DNA of 35,927 nucleotides from Clostridia bacterium (GTDB lineage Bacteria; Bacillota_A; Clostridia; Christensenellales; Borkfalkiaceae), in contig JAFTQI010000023.1 in NCBI GenBank assembly GCA_017462825.1, positions 1-35,927 on the forward strand. The letters are read 5' to 3'. The notes beneath the pieces are model-generated. The model made no database searches and was not told where the DNA came from. It saw nothing but the letters and a program-made list of their open reading frames with translations. Below, in pieces: positions 16,104 through 23,449 of the stretch. Made by a program: the position numbers and the translations under genes. The stretch's first letter is position 1; each line of letters opens with the position of its first letter.

Positions 16104-16964
16104 ATGAAGAACATACAATGGTTTCCCGGGCACATGACCCGCGCAATGCGTGATATGGAAGCCAAGCGCGATTTATGCGACGGCGTAATTTGCGTTTTGG
16201 ACGCGCGTGCGCCGATTGCTACGGTGAATAAAAACTTAAAAAAGATTTTTGGCGAAAAACCGATTTTATACGTACTCAATAAAGCTGATTTAGCTGACGC
16301 CGCGAGGGTGGATTCCTTCTTAAAATTTTTCGAGGCTAGGGGCAGGTACGCGGTGAAATGTGATTCGACGAATATTTCAACGAAACGGATTTTGTTACAA
16401 AAGCTTAACGCCATCACGGAAGAAAAGCGGGAAAGAGCGCTCGCAAAAGGCTTAAACCGTACCTTCCGTTTCATGGTCGCGGGGATACCCAACACGGGAA
16501 AAAGCACGATTGTCAATCTTTTGAGCGGACAAAAACGCGCCAAGACGGGTGACAAGGCAGGCGTCACGCGCGACGTGCGCTGGCTTAAATGCGGCGGTTT
16601 CGATTTGCTCGATACTCCCGGCACGATGCCCCCGTCCTTTGATAATCAGTACCATGCGCGGCATTTGGCGTATATCGGCAGTATCAACGATGACATTTTG
16701 GATATGGACGACGTGGCGCTTGAGCTTTTAGGCGAACTCGCGGAAAGCTATCCCGAATGCCTGACCGAGCGTTACGGTATTACCGATTTTTCCGAAAAAC
16801 TCGGCATGTACGAAGCGGTTTGTAAGCGCAGAGGCTTTATGCTTCGTGGCGGAGATTTCGATTACGAGCGCGGTGCGAAAGCGATTATCGACGATTTTAG
16901 AAAGGGTAGAATCGGGAAAATTACGCTTGAAAAAGCGAGTGACTACACCGATTTTGAGTTTTAA
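16104..16964 (+). CDS. rbgA: Ribosome biogenesis GTPase RbgA (YlqF)
   Basis: Circularly permuted GTPase needed for late assembly of the 50S subunit. The N-terminus MKNIQWFPGHMTRAMRDM is characteristic. The G motifs appear in permuted order: G4 NKADL near residue 61, then G1 GIPNTGKST near 129 and G3 DTPG near 176, followed by the C-terminal RNA-binding helical domain. The length is 286 residues. I chose the ATG at 16104, preceded by CAAGGA; upstream in-frame codons run through the hairpin array and add no conserved residue. rnhB follows after two bases, which suggests translational coupling. Confidence 0.96.
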   Translation: MKNIQWFPGHMTRAMRDMEAKRDLCDGVICVLDARAPIATVNKNLKKIFGEKPILYVLNKADLADAARVDSFLKFFEARGRYAVKCDSTNISTKRILLQKLNAITEEKRERALAKGLNRTFRFMVAGIPNTGKSTIVNLLSGQKRAKTGDKAGVTRDVRWLKCGGFDLLDTPGTMPPSFDNQYHARHLAYIGSINDDILDMDDVALELLGELAESYPECLTERYGITDFSEKLGMYEAVCKRRGFMLRGGDFDYERGAKAIIDDFRKGRIGKITLEKASDYTDFEF

Positions 16965-16966
16965 CA

Positions 16967-17593
16967 ATGGGCGCGAAAAAAGTTTGGAACAAAGAAGAAA
17001 AATTGCAATATGAAAGAGCTTTATTAGCGAAAGGCTGCCGCTTTATCGCGGGCGTAGATGAAGTAGGACGCGGACCTTTGGCAGGACCGGTCGTTTGTGC
17101 CGCGGTGATTATGCCTCTCGACGATGAAAGCATCGTTATCGGCGTGGACGATAGCAAAAAACTTTCCGCAAAAAAACGCGAACAACTCGCTCAAGAGATT
17201 AAAAATAAGGCATTGGCATATACCGTGGTCGAGGTGAGCGAAGAAGAAATTGATAGAATCAACATTCTCGAAGCAACAAAATTGGGCATGAAAAAAGCGA
17301 TTGAAAGCCTTAAAATCACACCCGACGCGGTGCTCACGGACGGGAATATGACGATTGACATTTCCCTGCCGCAGCATAGCGTGATTCACGGCGACGCCCT
17401 TTCCTATTCCATCGGTGCGGCGAGCATTATCGCAAAAGTGTATCGGGATAATTTGATGGTAGAGTTTGCGAAAGAATATCCCCATTATGGGTTTGAAAAG
17501 AATATGGGCTACGGTACGGCGGCACATATTCAAGGGATTAAGGAGCATGGGTTATGCAAAATTCACCGCAGGACCTTCACAAAAAAGTTTTAG
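16967..17593 (+). CDS. rnhB: Ribonuclease HII
   Basis: Cleaves RNA in RNA-DNA hybrids and removes single ribonucleotides from DNA. The catalytic motif GVDEVGRGPLAGPVV is at residues 25-39. The further conserved parts are DDSKKLSAKKRE, the ILTDG-like VLTDGN segment, and HGDALSYSIGAASIIAKVYRD, which carries the last acidic ligands. At 208 residues it has family length. It begins two bases after rbgA and lacks a good binding site of its own. Its 3' end overlaps yraN by 40 bp. The rbgA-rnhB-yraN order is common in Bacillota. Confidence 0.97.
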   Translation: MGAKKVWNKEEKLQYERALLAKGCRFIAGVDEVGRGPLAGPVVCAAVIMPLDDESIVIGVDDSKKLSAKKREQLAQEIKNKALAYTVVEVSEEEIDRINILEATKLGMKKAIESLKITPDAVLTDGNMTIDISLPQHSVIHGDALSYSIGAASIIAKVYRDNLMVEFAKEYPHYGFEKNMGYGTAAHIQGIKEHGLCKIHRRTFTKKF

Positions 17594-17913
17594 GAAAAAA
17601 AGGCGAAAAACTCGTCGAAAAATACTTAAAAAAGCAAGGTTGTAAGCTCCTTGAAAAGAACTACAAAACGCCGTTTGGAGAAGCGGATTTGATTGTGTTA
17701 GACGGCGACGAAATTGCGTTTGTGGAAGTCAAAACACGGACGGGGACAAGCTATGGCACGCCCGCGGAAGCAGTGGGTGCGGATAAGCAACGCCGCTATC
17801 GGCAAATCGCGCAAGCCTATTGGTTGAAAACGGGCAAAGAACCCAACGCGCGTTTCGACGTGGCGGAAGTGTACGCGGACGGGAAAATCGAATATATTAA
17901 GTACGCCTTTTAA
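17554..17913 (+). CDS. yraN: YraN/UPF0102 family endonuclease-like protein
   Basis: A 119-residue protein of the UPF0102 group, which has the fold of restriction and Holliday-junction nucleases. The motifs GKKGEKLVEKYLKKQGCKLLEKNYKT, GEADLIVLDGDEIAFVEVKTRTG and the RFDVAEV ending match the family; the E-x-D...E-V-K pattern is the PD-(D/E)XK-like site. The cellular role is not settled. The ATG lies inside rnhB with AAGGAG upstream, so the 40-bp overlap is real and the genes are coupled. A strong terminator follows, ending the trmD-rbgA-rnhB-yraN group. Confidence 0.93.
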   Translation: MQNSPQDLHKKVLGKKGEKLVEKYLKKQGCKLLEKNYKTPFGEADLIVLDGDEIAFVEVKTRTGTSYGTPAEAVGADKQRRYRQIAQAYWLKTGKEPNARFDVAEVYADGKIEYIKYAF

Positions 17914-17923
17914 GGGAACGGAT

Positions 17924-17930
17924 TTCGACA
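17924..17930 (-). promoter_or_regulatory. Candidate Spo0A box upstream of spoIIGA
   Basis: TTCGACA is the exact reverse complement of the 0A-box core TGTCGAA. It lies about 65-70 bp upstream of the predicted spoIIGA start site, an arrangement like the Spo0A-activated spoIIG promoter of Bacillus subtilis. A 7-mer can occur by chance, and a terminator lies between box and promoter. Confidence 0.45.
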
Positions 17931-17936
17931 AGAAAA

Positions 17937-17970
17937 ACGGGGGTTTTACAAAACCCCCGTTTATTTTATT
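17937..17970 (+). terminator. Rho-independent terminator after yraN
   Basis: ACGGGGGTTTT pairs with AAAACCCCCGT, followed by TTATTTTATT. It separates the ribosome/RNase group from the sporulation operon. Confidence 0.9.
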
Positions 17971-17982
17971 CCTTTCAATCTT

Positions 17983-17988
17983 TATAAT
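17983..17988 (+). promoter_or_regulatory. -10 element of the spoIIGA promoter
   Basis: A perfect TATAAT with no recognisable -35 at normal spacing, consistent with a promoter that needs an activator such as Spo0A. The start site would be near 17995, only three bases before the ATG at 17998. Confidence 0.5.
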
Positions 17989-17997
17989 GAAAGAGAA

Positions 17998-18792
17998 ATG
18001 AAAGTATATATTGAGTACGCGTTTGCGGAAAATTTTCTATACGACGGGATTTTTTTGAGTCTTGCCTTATACGCCTCGCGTGAAAAACTGCGTTGGAAAC
18101 CAATCGTCTTTTCGGCGGGAGTAGGGGCGGTGTTTGCTCTTTTATATCCATTTATGGGTTTATCGGCGTTTTTGGGTGTAGTATTGAAAATTTCCGTCGG
18201 CTTTTTGCTTTGTATGCTCGCATTTGGACGGATAAAGACAAAACAAGAATGGAAAAGATATTTCCTAACGTGCTTTTTTTTCTTTCTTTTTTCTTTTGGC
18301 TTTGGCGGTACGTTGCTTGGACTTGCAAGGGGCAATTTTGTGCGAAAAATCCCGTCCTGGCTCGTTTTTGCGTGCGTTTGCGCGCTGTCCTTTCTTTCCG
18401 TTTATTGTACGAGGAAATTATACGCTCGGAAACGGATATATCAATATATCTATGAATGTGAAATTTGGGCAAACGGCAAAATCGTGCGTGCGGACGGTTT
18501 TTTCGACAGCGGGAATCAAGCGACAAAAAACGGCGTGCCGATTTACTTTCTTTCTCCCGACCTTATCTACGATTTATTCCTCGTTGAAAAGGAAGAAAGA
18601 CGGGGGCAGGTACGCGATGAAATGGAAGTTCGGACAATGTCGGGCACAAGAAAAATGCCGTTATACGTAGGAAAACTACGCGTTTTTTACGGACGGGAAA
18701 AAATTGAAAAAACGGCATATTTTGCCTCGAGCTCGAATATGATACGCCGAGAGTATAAAATACTTCTTAATGCAAGAACGTTTGAAGGATAA
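17998..18792 (+). CDS. spoIIGA: Sporulation sigma-E processing peptidase SpoIIGA
   Basis: Membrane aspartic protease of the mother cell that activates pro-sigma-E once the spore septum has formed. The N-terminal half is hydrophobic with about five membrane segments (near residues 4-24, 35-53, 56-76, 89-110 and 119-137). The soluble C-terminal half holds the aspartic protease motif FFDSGNQ, with catalytic Asp at residue 170. At 264 residues it is a little shorter than the B. subtilis protein. It stands four bases before sigE, the conserved arrangement, so protease and substrate are co-expressed. Sequence divergence is normal for this family. The position beside sigE and sigG makes the assignment firm. 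Confidence 0.93.
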   Translation: MKVYIEYAFAENFLYDGIFLSLALYASREKLRWKPIVFSAGVGAVFALLYPFMGLSAFLGVVLKISVGFLLCMLAFGRIKTKQEWKRYFLTCFFFFLFSFGFGGTLLGLARGNFVRKIPSWLVFACVCALSFLSVYCTRKLYARKRIYQYIYECEIWANGKIVRADGFFDSGNQATKNGVPIYFLSPDLIYDLFLVEKEERRGQVRDEMEVRTMSGTRKMPLYVGKLRVFYGREKIEKTAYFASSSNMIRREYKILLNARTFEG

Positions 18793-18795
18793 GCT

Positions 18796-19509
18796 ATGAG
18801 TTTTAAGGAAGTTTTGCGGATTTTTTTACAAAGAATGATTTCGGATAAAGACGTCGTGGACTACGTTTGCGGCAACGGCGAAGCGTTGCCGTTGCCCTTG
18901 TCTACGGAGGAGGAGAATGAAATGCTTTTGTTGCTGAACGAAGAACAGGAAAAAGAACGTGCAAGGACGGCGCTGATACAGCACAATTTGCGTTTGGTTG
19001 TCTACATTGCACGAAAATTCGAGAATACGGGTGTGGACAACGACGACCTTGTGTCGATTGGCACGATCGGCTTGATTAAAGCCATTAATTCTTTTCGAGC
19101 GGACAAAAATATCAAACTCGCCACGTATGCTTCTCGGTGTATCGAGAACGAGATTTTGATGTATCTTCGCCGCACTTCCCGCCTAAAAACCGAGATTTCT
19201 TTCGACGAACCGCTAAACACTGATTTTGAAGGGAACGAACTTTTGCTCTCCGACGTACTCGGTACGTCCGCAGAAAGTGTTTACGGGGACGTAGAAGCGA
19301 ATGCGGAAAGAGAACAGCTTAAGGAGGCATTGAAAAAACTTTCCGAACGGGAAAGAAAGATTATGTTTTTGCGGTTTGGGCTAGAAAGCGGGGAAGAAAT
19401 GACCCAGAAAGACGTGGCGGATTTGCTTGGGATTTCGCAAAGTTACATATCCCGTTTGGAAAAGAAGATCATTCTCCGCTTGAAAAAGGAAATCGCGAAA
19501 ATGGAATAA
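18796..19509 (+). CDS. sigE: RNA polymerase sporulation sigma factor SigE
   Basis: Early mother-cell sigma factor. Residues 1-27 correspond to the pro-sequence ([20 protein letters not shown]) removed by SpoIIGA, and GEALPLPLS follows as in other SigE proteins. Region 2 includes [32 protein letters not shown] and [20 protein letters not shown]. Region 4 ends with [23 protein letters not shown]. Length 237 residues. The ATG has AAGGATAA upstream in the end of spoIIGA. It is co-transcribed with spoIIGA and probably lies under Spo0A control. Identity is very secure from the sequence and from its neighbours. Confidence 0.97.
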   Translation: MSFKEVLRIFLQRMISDKDVVDYVCGNGEALPLPLSTEEENEMLLLLNEEQEKERARTALIQHNLRLVVYIARKFENTGVDNDDLVSIGTIGLIKAINSFRADKNIKLATYASRCIENEILMYLRRTSRLKTEISFDEPLNTDFEGNELLLSDVLGTSAESVYGDVEANAEREQLKEALKKLSERERKIMFLRFGLESGEEMTQKDVADLLGISQSYISRLEKKIILRLKKEIAKME

Positions 19510-19533
19510 AAATCCGTTCTTTTGCGCATACTC
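19504..19533 (+). promoter_or_regulatory. Possible forespore-type promoter before sigG
   Basis: GAATA (19504-19508) and CATACTC (19527-19533) are 18 bp apart and resemble sigma-F/sigma-G recognition sequences. sigG is known to be read by both factors in B. subtilis. A hairpin AGACGG/CCGTCT (19570-19599) lies between this and the sigG ribosome binding site. The call is tentative. Confidence 0.35.
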
Positions 19534-19615
19534 AACTCGACCCTGCCCCCTTGTTTTCCTTTCTTACATAGACGGCTTGACGAACGGTCACAACCGTCTA
19601 GAAGGGGGTAAACGT

Positions 19616-20383
19616 ATGCAAAAAGTAGAAATTTGTGGCGTGGATACGTCCGGCTTACCTAAACTGACGGCAAAGGAAAGCGAAGAACTAATGCTCCGCT
19701 TAAAGGCAGGGGACAAGCAGGCGCGAGATAAGTTTATTATCGGGAATATGCGCTTGGTGCTTTCGCTTGTCAAGCGTTTCCGCATCAAAAATCTTGGAGC
19801 GGACGACGTTTTTCAAGCCGGCTGCGTGGGACTGATTAAGGCGATCGACGGATTTGACGTTAGCGTGGGGGTGAAATTTTCCACCTATGCAGTGCCGATG
19901 ATCGTCGGGGAAATCAAGCGCTACCTTCGCGACGGGAACTCGTTGCGCGTTTCGCGCAGTATTCGCGATATGGCGTATAGAGTGCTGAAAGCTAGGGAAG
20001 AAATCGAGAGTCGCGACGAGGAAGCGACGATTGAAAAGATTGCGCAGGAATTGCAAGTCGCGCAAAGGGAAGTGGTGTACGCCTTAGACGCGATTTCCGA
20101 TCCCGTTTCCCTTTTCGAGCCCGTATATAATAAGTCGGGCGATACCTTGCTTTTAATGGATCAGCTTGCGGACGTGAAGAACACCGACGAAATTTGGACG
20201 GAACACGTCGCCCTTTCGGAAGCGATGCAGCGTTTGGGGGATAGGGAACGAAAAATTTTATTCTTGCGTTACTTTGAGGGAAAAACACAAACGGAAATTT
20301 CCGAAGAAGTAGGGATTTCGCAGGCGCAGGTTTCCCGATTGGAAAAGAACGCCTTGCAAAATATTCGTTTAAATATTTCGTAA
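19616..20383 (+). CDS. sigG: RNA polymerase sporulation sigma factor SigG
   Basis: Late forespore sigma factor. The N-terminal KVEICGVDTSGLPKL is the diagnostic SigG motif. Region 2 shows NMRLVLSLVKRF, DDVFQAGCVGLIKAIDGFD and VKFSTYAVPMIVGEIKRYLRD. Region 3 has VSRSIRDMAYR, and region 4 ends EEVGISQAQVSRLEKNAL. Length 255 residues. I chose the ATG at 19616 because GAAGGGGG sits 8 nt upstream and it gives the family N-terminus; a frame open from 19577 adds 13 unsupported residues. The 106-bp gap after sigE allows separate forespore-specific transcription. The order spoIIGA-sigE-sigG is conserved among spore formers. Confidence 0.97.
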   Translation: MQKVEICGVDTSGLPKLTAKESEELMLRLKAGDKQARDKFIIGNMRLVLSLVKRFRIKNLGADDVFQAGCVGLIKAIDGFDVSVGVKFSTYAVPMIVGEIKRYLRDGNSLRVSRSIRDMAYRVLKAREEIESRDEEATIEKIAQELQVAQREVVYALDAISDPVSLFEPVYNKSGDTLLLMDQLADVKNTDEIWTEHVALSEAMQRLGDRERKILFLRYFEGKTQTEISEEVGISQAQVSRLEKNALQNIRLNIS

Positions 20384-20398
20384 TATAGAAAAACAGTC

Positions 20399-20429
20399 AC
20401 CAAAAAAATTCTTGTGCATATAATATAAT
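20399..20429 (+). promoter_or_regulatory. Possible sporulation-type promoter of ylmC/ymxH
   Basis: CATATAATA fits the -10 pattern CATAnnnTA of mother-cell sigma factors, with AC about 17 bp upstream. The -35 does not fit sigma-A, though TATAAT occurs twice. Weak evidence. Confidence 0.3.
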
Positions 20430-20455
20430 AGCACTATTCGCAAGGACGGATTTTT

Positions 20456-20779
20456 ATGGAATTAAGTTTTTCGGAGCTTCGCGCAAAAGAAGTGGTAAAC
20501 ACGCAGGACGGCAAAAAATTGGGCAAGGTATGCGACGTTGCGCTTTGTTATCCCGAAAACAGGTGGCTTGGGATTGTCGTACCGAACGGACGCGGTTTTG
20601 CGTTCAAGAAAAATGAACTCTTCATCGATTTAAAACACATCGTCAAAATCGGCGAGGACGTGATTTTGGTGAACATCGGGCTGCCGCGCAAGCAAAACGC
20701 GTGCAAGAACGAGCGCGGAGGCGCGCCCGTACCGCCGCCGAATATTGGCGGGGGCAGAAACTACGAGGAATTTGAATAA
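20456..20779 (+). CDS. YlmC/YmxH family PRC-barrel sporulation protein
   Basis: A 107-residue protein whose first 85 residues form a single PRC-barrel: FSELRAKEVVNTQDGKKLGKVCDVAL, then LGIVVPNG and the IKIGEDVILVNI strand. This is the YlmC/YmxH group, found almost only in spore formers and commonly beside sigG or other sporulation genes. The biochemical role is unknown. The tail (residues 86-107) is rich in Gly, Pro and Asn and looks disordered. The ATG has AAGGACGG upstream. A strong terminator follows, closing the sporulation cluster. Confidence 0.9.
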   Translation: MELSFSELRAKEVVNTQDGKKLGKVCDVALCYPENRWLGIVVPNGRGFAFKKNELFIDLKHIVKIGEDVILVNIGLPRKQNACKNERGGAPVPPPNIGGGRNYEEFE

Positions 20780-20818
20780 AAAAGCGGGGCTCGGAAATTT
20801 TCCGAGCCCCGCTTTTTA
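20779..20818 (+). terminator. Rho-independent terminator after ylmC/ymxH
   Basis: AAAGCGGGGCTCGGAAA pairs with its complement across a minimal loop, flanked by A and T runs. A very strong signal, able to work in both directions. Confidence 0.95.
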
Positions 20819-20845
20819 ATACGACGCCGTTTAAAAGTACGAATA

Positions 20846-20874
20846 TTGACAAATGCGCGCGTGCGTGGTATAAT
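20846..20874 (+). promoter_or_regulatory. Consensus sigma-A promoter of the two-component operon
   Basis: TTGACA (20846-20851), a 17-bp spacer and TATAAT (20869-20874), a perfect match. The leader of about 120 nt contains a second TTGACA (20960-20965) followed by TATATA/GGTATA repeats, perhaps a second, regulated promoter just before the response regulator. Confidence 0.85.
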
Positions 20875-21003
20875 ACTATCATAACATGTCCGAAAAAGGC
20901 GGGGTTTATACCTAAATTTGGAAAATTTCACCGATTTTTCACTCGGTTATGCCTTAAAATTGACAAAAATTGGGTATATATAGGTATAGGAGTTTTACAA
21001 AAT

Positions 21004-21669
21004 ATGAAGATTTTGATTGTAGATGATGAAGAAATGATTCGCGGCGTACTCCGTGAATACGTGGAATTCGAGGGGAACGAAGCGTTTGAAGCAGCGGACG
21101 GAATGGAAGCGGTGAAGCTTTGCCGTGAGAACGAGTACGATTTGATTTTGATGGACGTTATGATGCCGCACTTGGACGGATTCTCGGCGGTCAAGGAAAT
21201 CAAAAAAACGAAAGATATTCCCGTCATTATGCTTTCGGCGCGCAGCGAAGAATACGACAAACTGTTCGCGTTTGAGCTTGGCGTGGACGATTACGTAACG
21301 AAACCTTTTTCGCCCAAGGAAGTGATGGCGCGCATTAATGCGGTCACCAAGCGCCGCGCAAGCAAACCGCAGGGGAACGAGATTTTGAAGTTCGAGGGCT
21401 TGGAAATCGACATGGCGGGTAGAAACGTGTACGTAGACGGTGTGAAAGCAGAGCTTACGCCTAAGGAATACGAGCTTTTGTTTTATTTGGTCCGCAATAA
21501 AGGGATCGCTCTTACCCGTGAAAAACTTTTGTACGACGTTTGGGGCTTTGACTTTTACGGAGATGACCGTACGGTCGATACCCATATTAAGATGTTGCGC
21601 GGTAATTTAAAAGAGTACCGTAAGTTCATCGTGACTCTTCGCGGTCTTGGATACAAATTCGAGGAATAA
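21004..21669 (+). CDS. OmpR/PhoB-family response regulator
   Basis: A 221-residue two-component transcription factor. The receiver domain (about 1-118) has the acidic pair D7-D8, phospho-acceptor D51 in LILMDVMMP, and the switch Lys in VTKPFSPKE. The winged-helix domain (about 125-220) includes LTPKEYELLFYLVRNKG, VDTHIKMLRGNL and LRGLGYKFEE. It should be phosphorylated by the histidine kinase that follows three bases later. The stimulus cannot be read from the sequence. The leader has two promoter-like elements, which would allow autoregulation. GGAG lies about 11 nt before the ATG. Confidence 0.95.
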   Translation: MKILIVDDEEMIRGVLREYVEFEGNEAFEAADGMEAVKLCRENEYDLILMDVMMPHLDGFSAVKEIKKTKDIPVIMLSARSEEYDKLFAFELGVDDYVTKPFSPKEVMARINAVTKRRASKPQGNEILKFEGLEIDMAGRNVYVDGVKAELTPKEYELLFYLVRNKGIALTREKLLYDVWGFDFYGDDRTVDTHIKMLRGNLKEYRKFIVTLRGLGYKFEE

Positions 21670-21672
21670 AGC

Positions 21673-23181
21673 ATGAAAACGGGTGGAAACGCACAACGGA
21701 ATACGCCCAAACAGCCACGCCGACAGCGTGGCTTTATTCGCAAGCGCAAAAGTGCGAGTATTTTCTTTTTGCTTTGGTCGATTTTCTCGATTTTCTCCCT
21801 TTTTATTGTTTTGGGTTTGGGTGTTTCCCAACAAATAATCATGCGGCAATCGTATAAAGACGAAGCTGCGCACGAAGTCACGCGCACGGGCAAGGAAGTT
21901 GAAATGGCGATTTTGCAAGGTCCGTCCGATTCTTTCGGCGGGAATTATAGCGGCTTTTTACATTTTCTTTCCGATACGTACGACGTGCAAATCGCAATCA
22001 TTAATGAGGAAGGTAGGGTGGAATTCCCTCAAGAACCGAATTTTGACGAAAACGCGCCTGAAATCGAGCAGCATTACGATTTCACCGAAAAATTAGCGCG
22101 CATGAAAAAAGAGCTTTCTGACCGTGAAGGAAAAGCGGCAGTATACGAGGAGAAAAATACGTACGTGTACGGCTCAAAAATCGAGATACAAGAAGATGTA
22201 AACGTGTATCTATACGTTGGAAAGTCCTTGAGCGTGCTAGGTGCGGCGACAAATCTTTTGACGGTGCGTACAATCGTGACGGGCGTGTTTGTTTTGGTGC
22301 TGGCGTTCGCCATTTCGAGCGCCCTTTCGGGTTGGCTTACTAAGCCGATTTCGGAAATCACGGACAAGGCGCATAAGCTCGCGGAGGGGGATTTTAACGT
22401 GGACTTCCACGGCGCGAACTACGGAGAGGAAATGTTGGATTTGGCTTCAACGTTGAACTTCGCGCGCGACGAGCTTTCCAAGACCGACCGTATGCAAAAG
22501 GAACTTATTGCCAACGTTTCGCACGATTTTAAGACCCCTTTGACTATGATCAAAGCATATGCTTCTATGATTATAGAAATATCGGGCTCTAATCCTGAAA
22601 AGCGCAATCAACACGCGCAGGTAATCGTAGACGAAGCGGACCGCTTGGCGTCCCTAGTCAACGACGTGCTGGATTTATCAAAGATTAGCGCGGGCTTGGC
22701 GGAGCTTAAAATCACGCGCGTGGATATGAGCGCGTACGTCGACGAAATTTTGAGCCGTTTTCAATACCTGACGGAAACGCAGAACTACCAATTTCACGTG
22801 GAAGTGGAGGACGGTTTATATACGATGGCGGACGAGGGGAAAATCGGGCAGGTGCTTTATAACTTGATAGGCAACGCCGTTAACTATACGGGCGAAGATA
22901 AAAACGTTTATATCCGCATGAAAAGGGAAAGCGACGAGCATTTTCGTTTTGAGGTACGGGATACGGGTTCGGGGATACCCATGGACGAGTTGAAAGGGAT
23001 TTGGGACCGCTATTACCGCTCTCAGGAAACACACAAACGCCCGGTAAAGGGCACGGGGCTCGGGCTTTCTATTGTCAAATCGATTTTAGAGCGTCACCGC
23101 TTCGTGTTCGGCGTGGAAAGCGAAGTGGGTAAAGGCAGTGTTTTTTACGTGCTTTTCCCCATGGCGGATAAAAACGCTTGA
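21673..23181 (+). CDS. Sensor histidine kinase, HAMP-containing
   Basis: A 502-residue membrane kinase. A basic cytoplasmic N-terminus (residues 1-28) leads to the first membrane segment (about 30-50). The extracytoplasmic sensor region covers about 51-196 and the second membrane segment about 197-217, followed by HAMP (218-270). The phospho-acceptor is H284 in NVSHDFKTPLTMIKAY. The ATPase domain shows the N box in YNLIGNAVNYTG, DTGSGIP and GTGLGLSIV. The sensor region matches nothing I recognise. It is coupled to the response regulator, with GAGGAA inside the end of that gene. The ribU promoter overlaps its stop codon. Confidence 0.95.
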   Translation: MKTGGNAQRNTPKQPRRQRGFIRKRKSASIFFLLWSIFSIFSLFIVLGLGVSQQIIMRQSYKDEAAHEVTRTGKEVEMAILQGPSDSFGGNYSGFLHFLSDTYDVQIAIINEEGRVEFPQEPNFDENAPEIEQHYDFTEKLARMKKELSDREGKAAVYEEKNTYVYGSKIEIQEDVNVYLYVGKSLSVLGAATNLLTVRTIVTGVFVLVLAFAISSALSGWLTKPISEITDKAHKLAEGDFNVDFHGANYGEEMLDLASTLNFARDELSKTDRMQKELIANVSHDFKTPLTMIKAYASMIIEISGSNPEKRNQHAQVIVDEADRLASLVNDVLDLSKISAGLAELKITRVDMSAYVDEILSRFQYLTETQNYQFHVEVEDGLYTMADEGKIGQVLYNLIGNAVNYTGEDKNVYIRMKRESDEHFRFEVRDTGSGIPMDELKGIWDRYYRSQETHKRPVKGTGLGLSIVKSILERHRFVFGVESEVGKGSVFYVLFPMADKNA

Positions 23182-23206
23182 CAGTATCACGGCGTTTGGA
23201 TATAAT
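23178..23206 (+). promoter_or_regulatory. Consensus sigma-A promoter of ribU
   Basis: TTGACA (23178-23183), a 17-bp spacer and TATAAT (23201-23206), a perfect match. The TGA of the kinase stop codon is part of the -35 element. Transcription should start near 23213, ten bases before the FMN aptamer. Confidence 0.88.
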
Positions 23207-23222
23207 AATAAAAAATGAATAA

Positions 23223-23353
23223 GTCTTTGGGGCAAGGTGTGATTCCTTACCGGCAGTAAAGTCTGCGAAGAACGGTTTTCCGTTCCTGAATCGGCGCGAT
23301 TCCGATACCGACGGTGAAGCAAAATGTTTTGCGAAGTCCGGATGTGAAAAGAC
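23223..23353 (+). ncRNA. FMN riboswitch (RFN element)
   Basis: The conserved FMN-aptamer blocks occur in order: GGGGCAAGGTG, GATTCCTTACCGGCAGT, GTCTGCGAA, GAATCGGCGCGATTCCGATACCGACGGT (in pieces across 23288-23315) and AGTCCGGATG. Helix P1 is GTCTTT (23223-23228) with AAAGAC (23348-23353). Binding of flavin mononucleotide should switch off the downstream riboflavin transporter. The consensus and the gene it precedes make this very secure. Confidence 0.96.
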
Positions 23354-23449
23354 GGTTTTTAGTTTTTTTGCGCGCTAAAAGGGCGGGGAAAAATTAAAAC
23401 ACGGAATTTAAGCGAAAAAACGCTCCCAAGGACAAGGGAGCGTTTCTTT
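23354..23449 (+). terminator. Riboswitch expression platform: terminator-like hairpin holding the ribU binding site
   Basis: AAACGCTCCC (23418-23427) pairs with GGGAGCGTTT (23436-23445), followed by CTTT and then the ATG at 23450. The only ribosome binding site, GGGAG, lies in the 3' arm. The hairpin could therefore stop transcription, block translation, or both. AGCGAAAAAA (23411-23420) could instead pair with the upstream TTTTTTGCGCGCT, which would serve as anti-terminator. That alternative pairing is inference. Confidence 0.7.
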
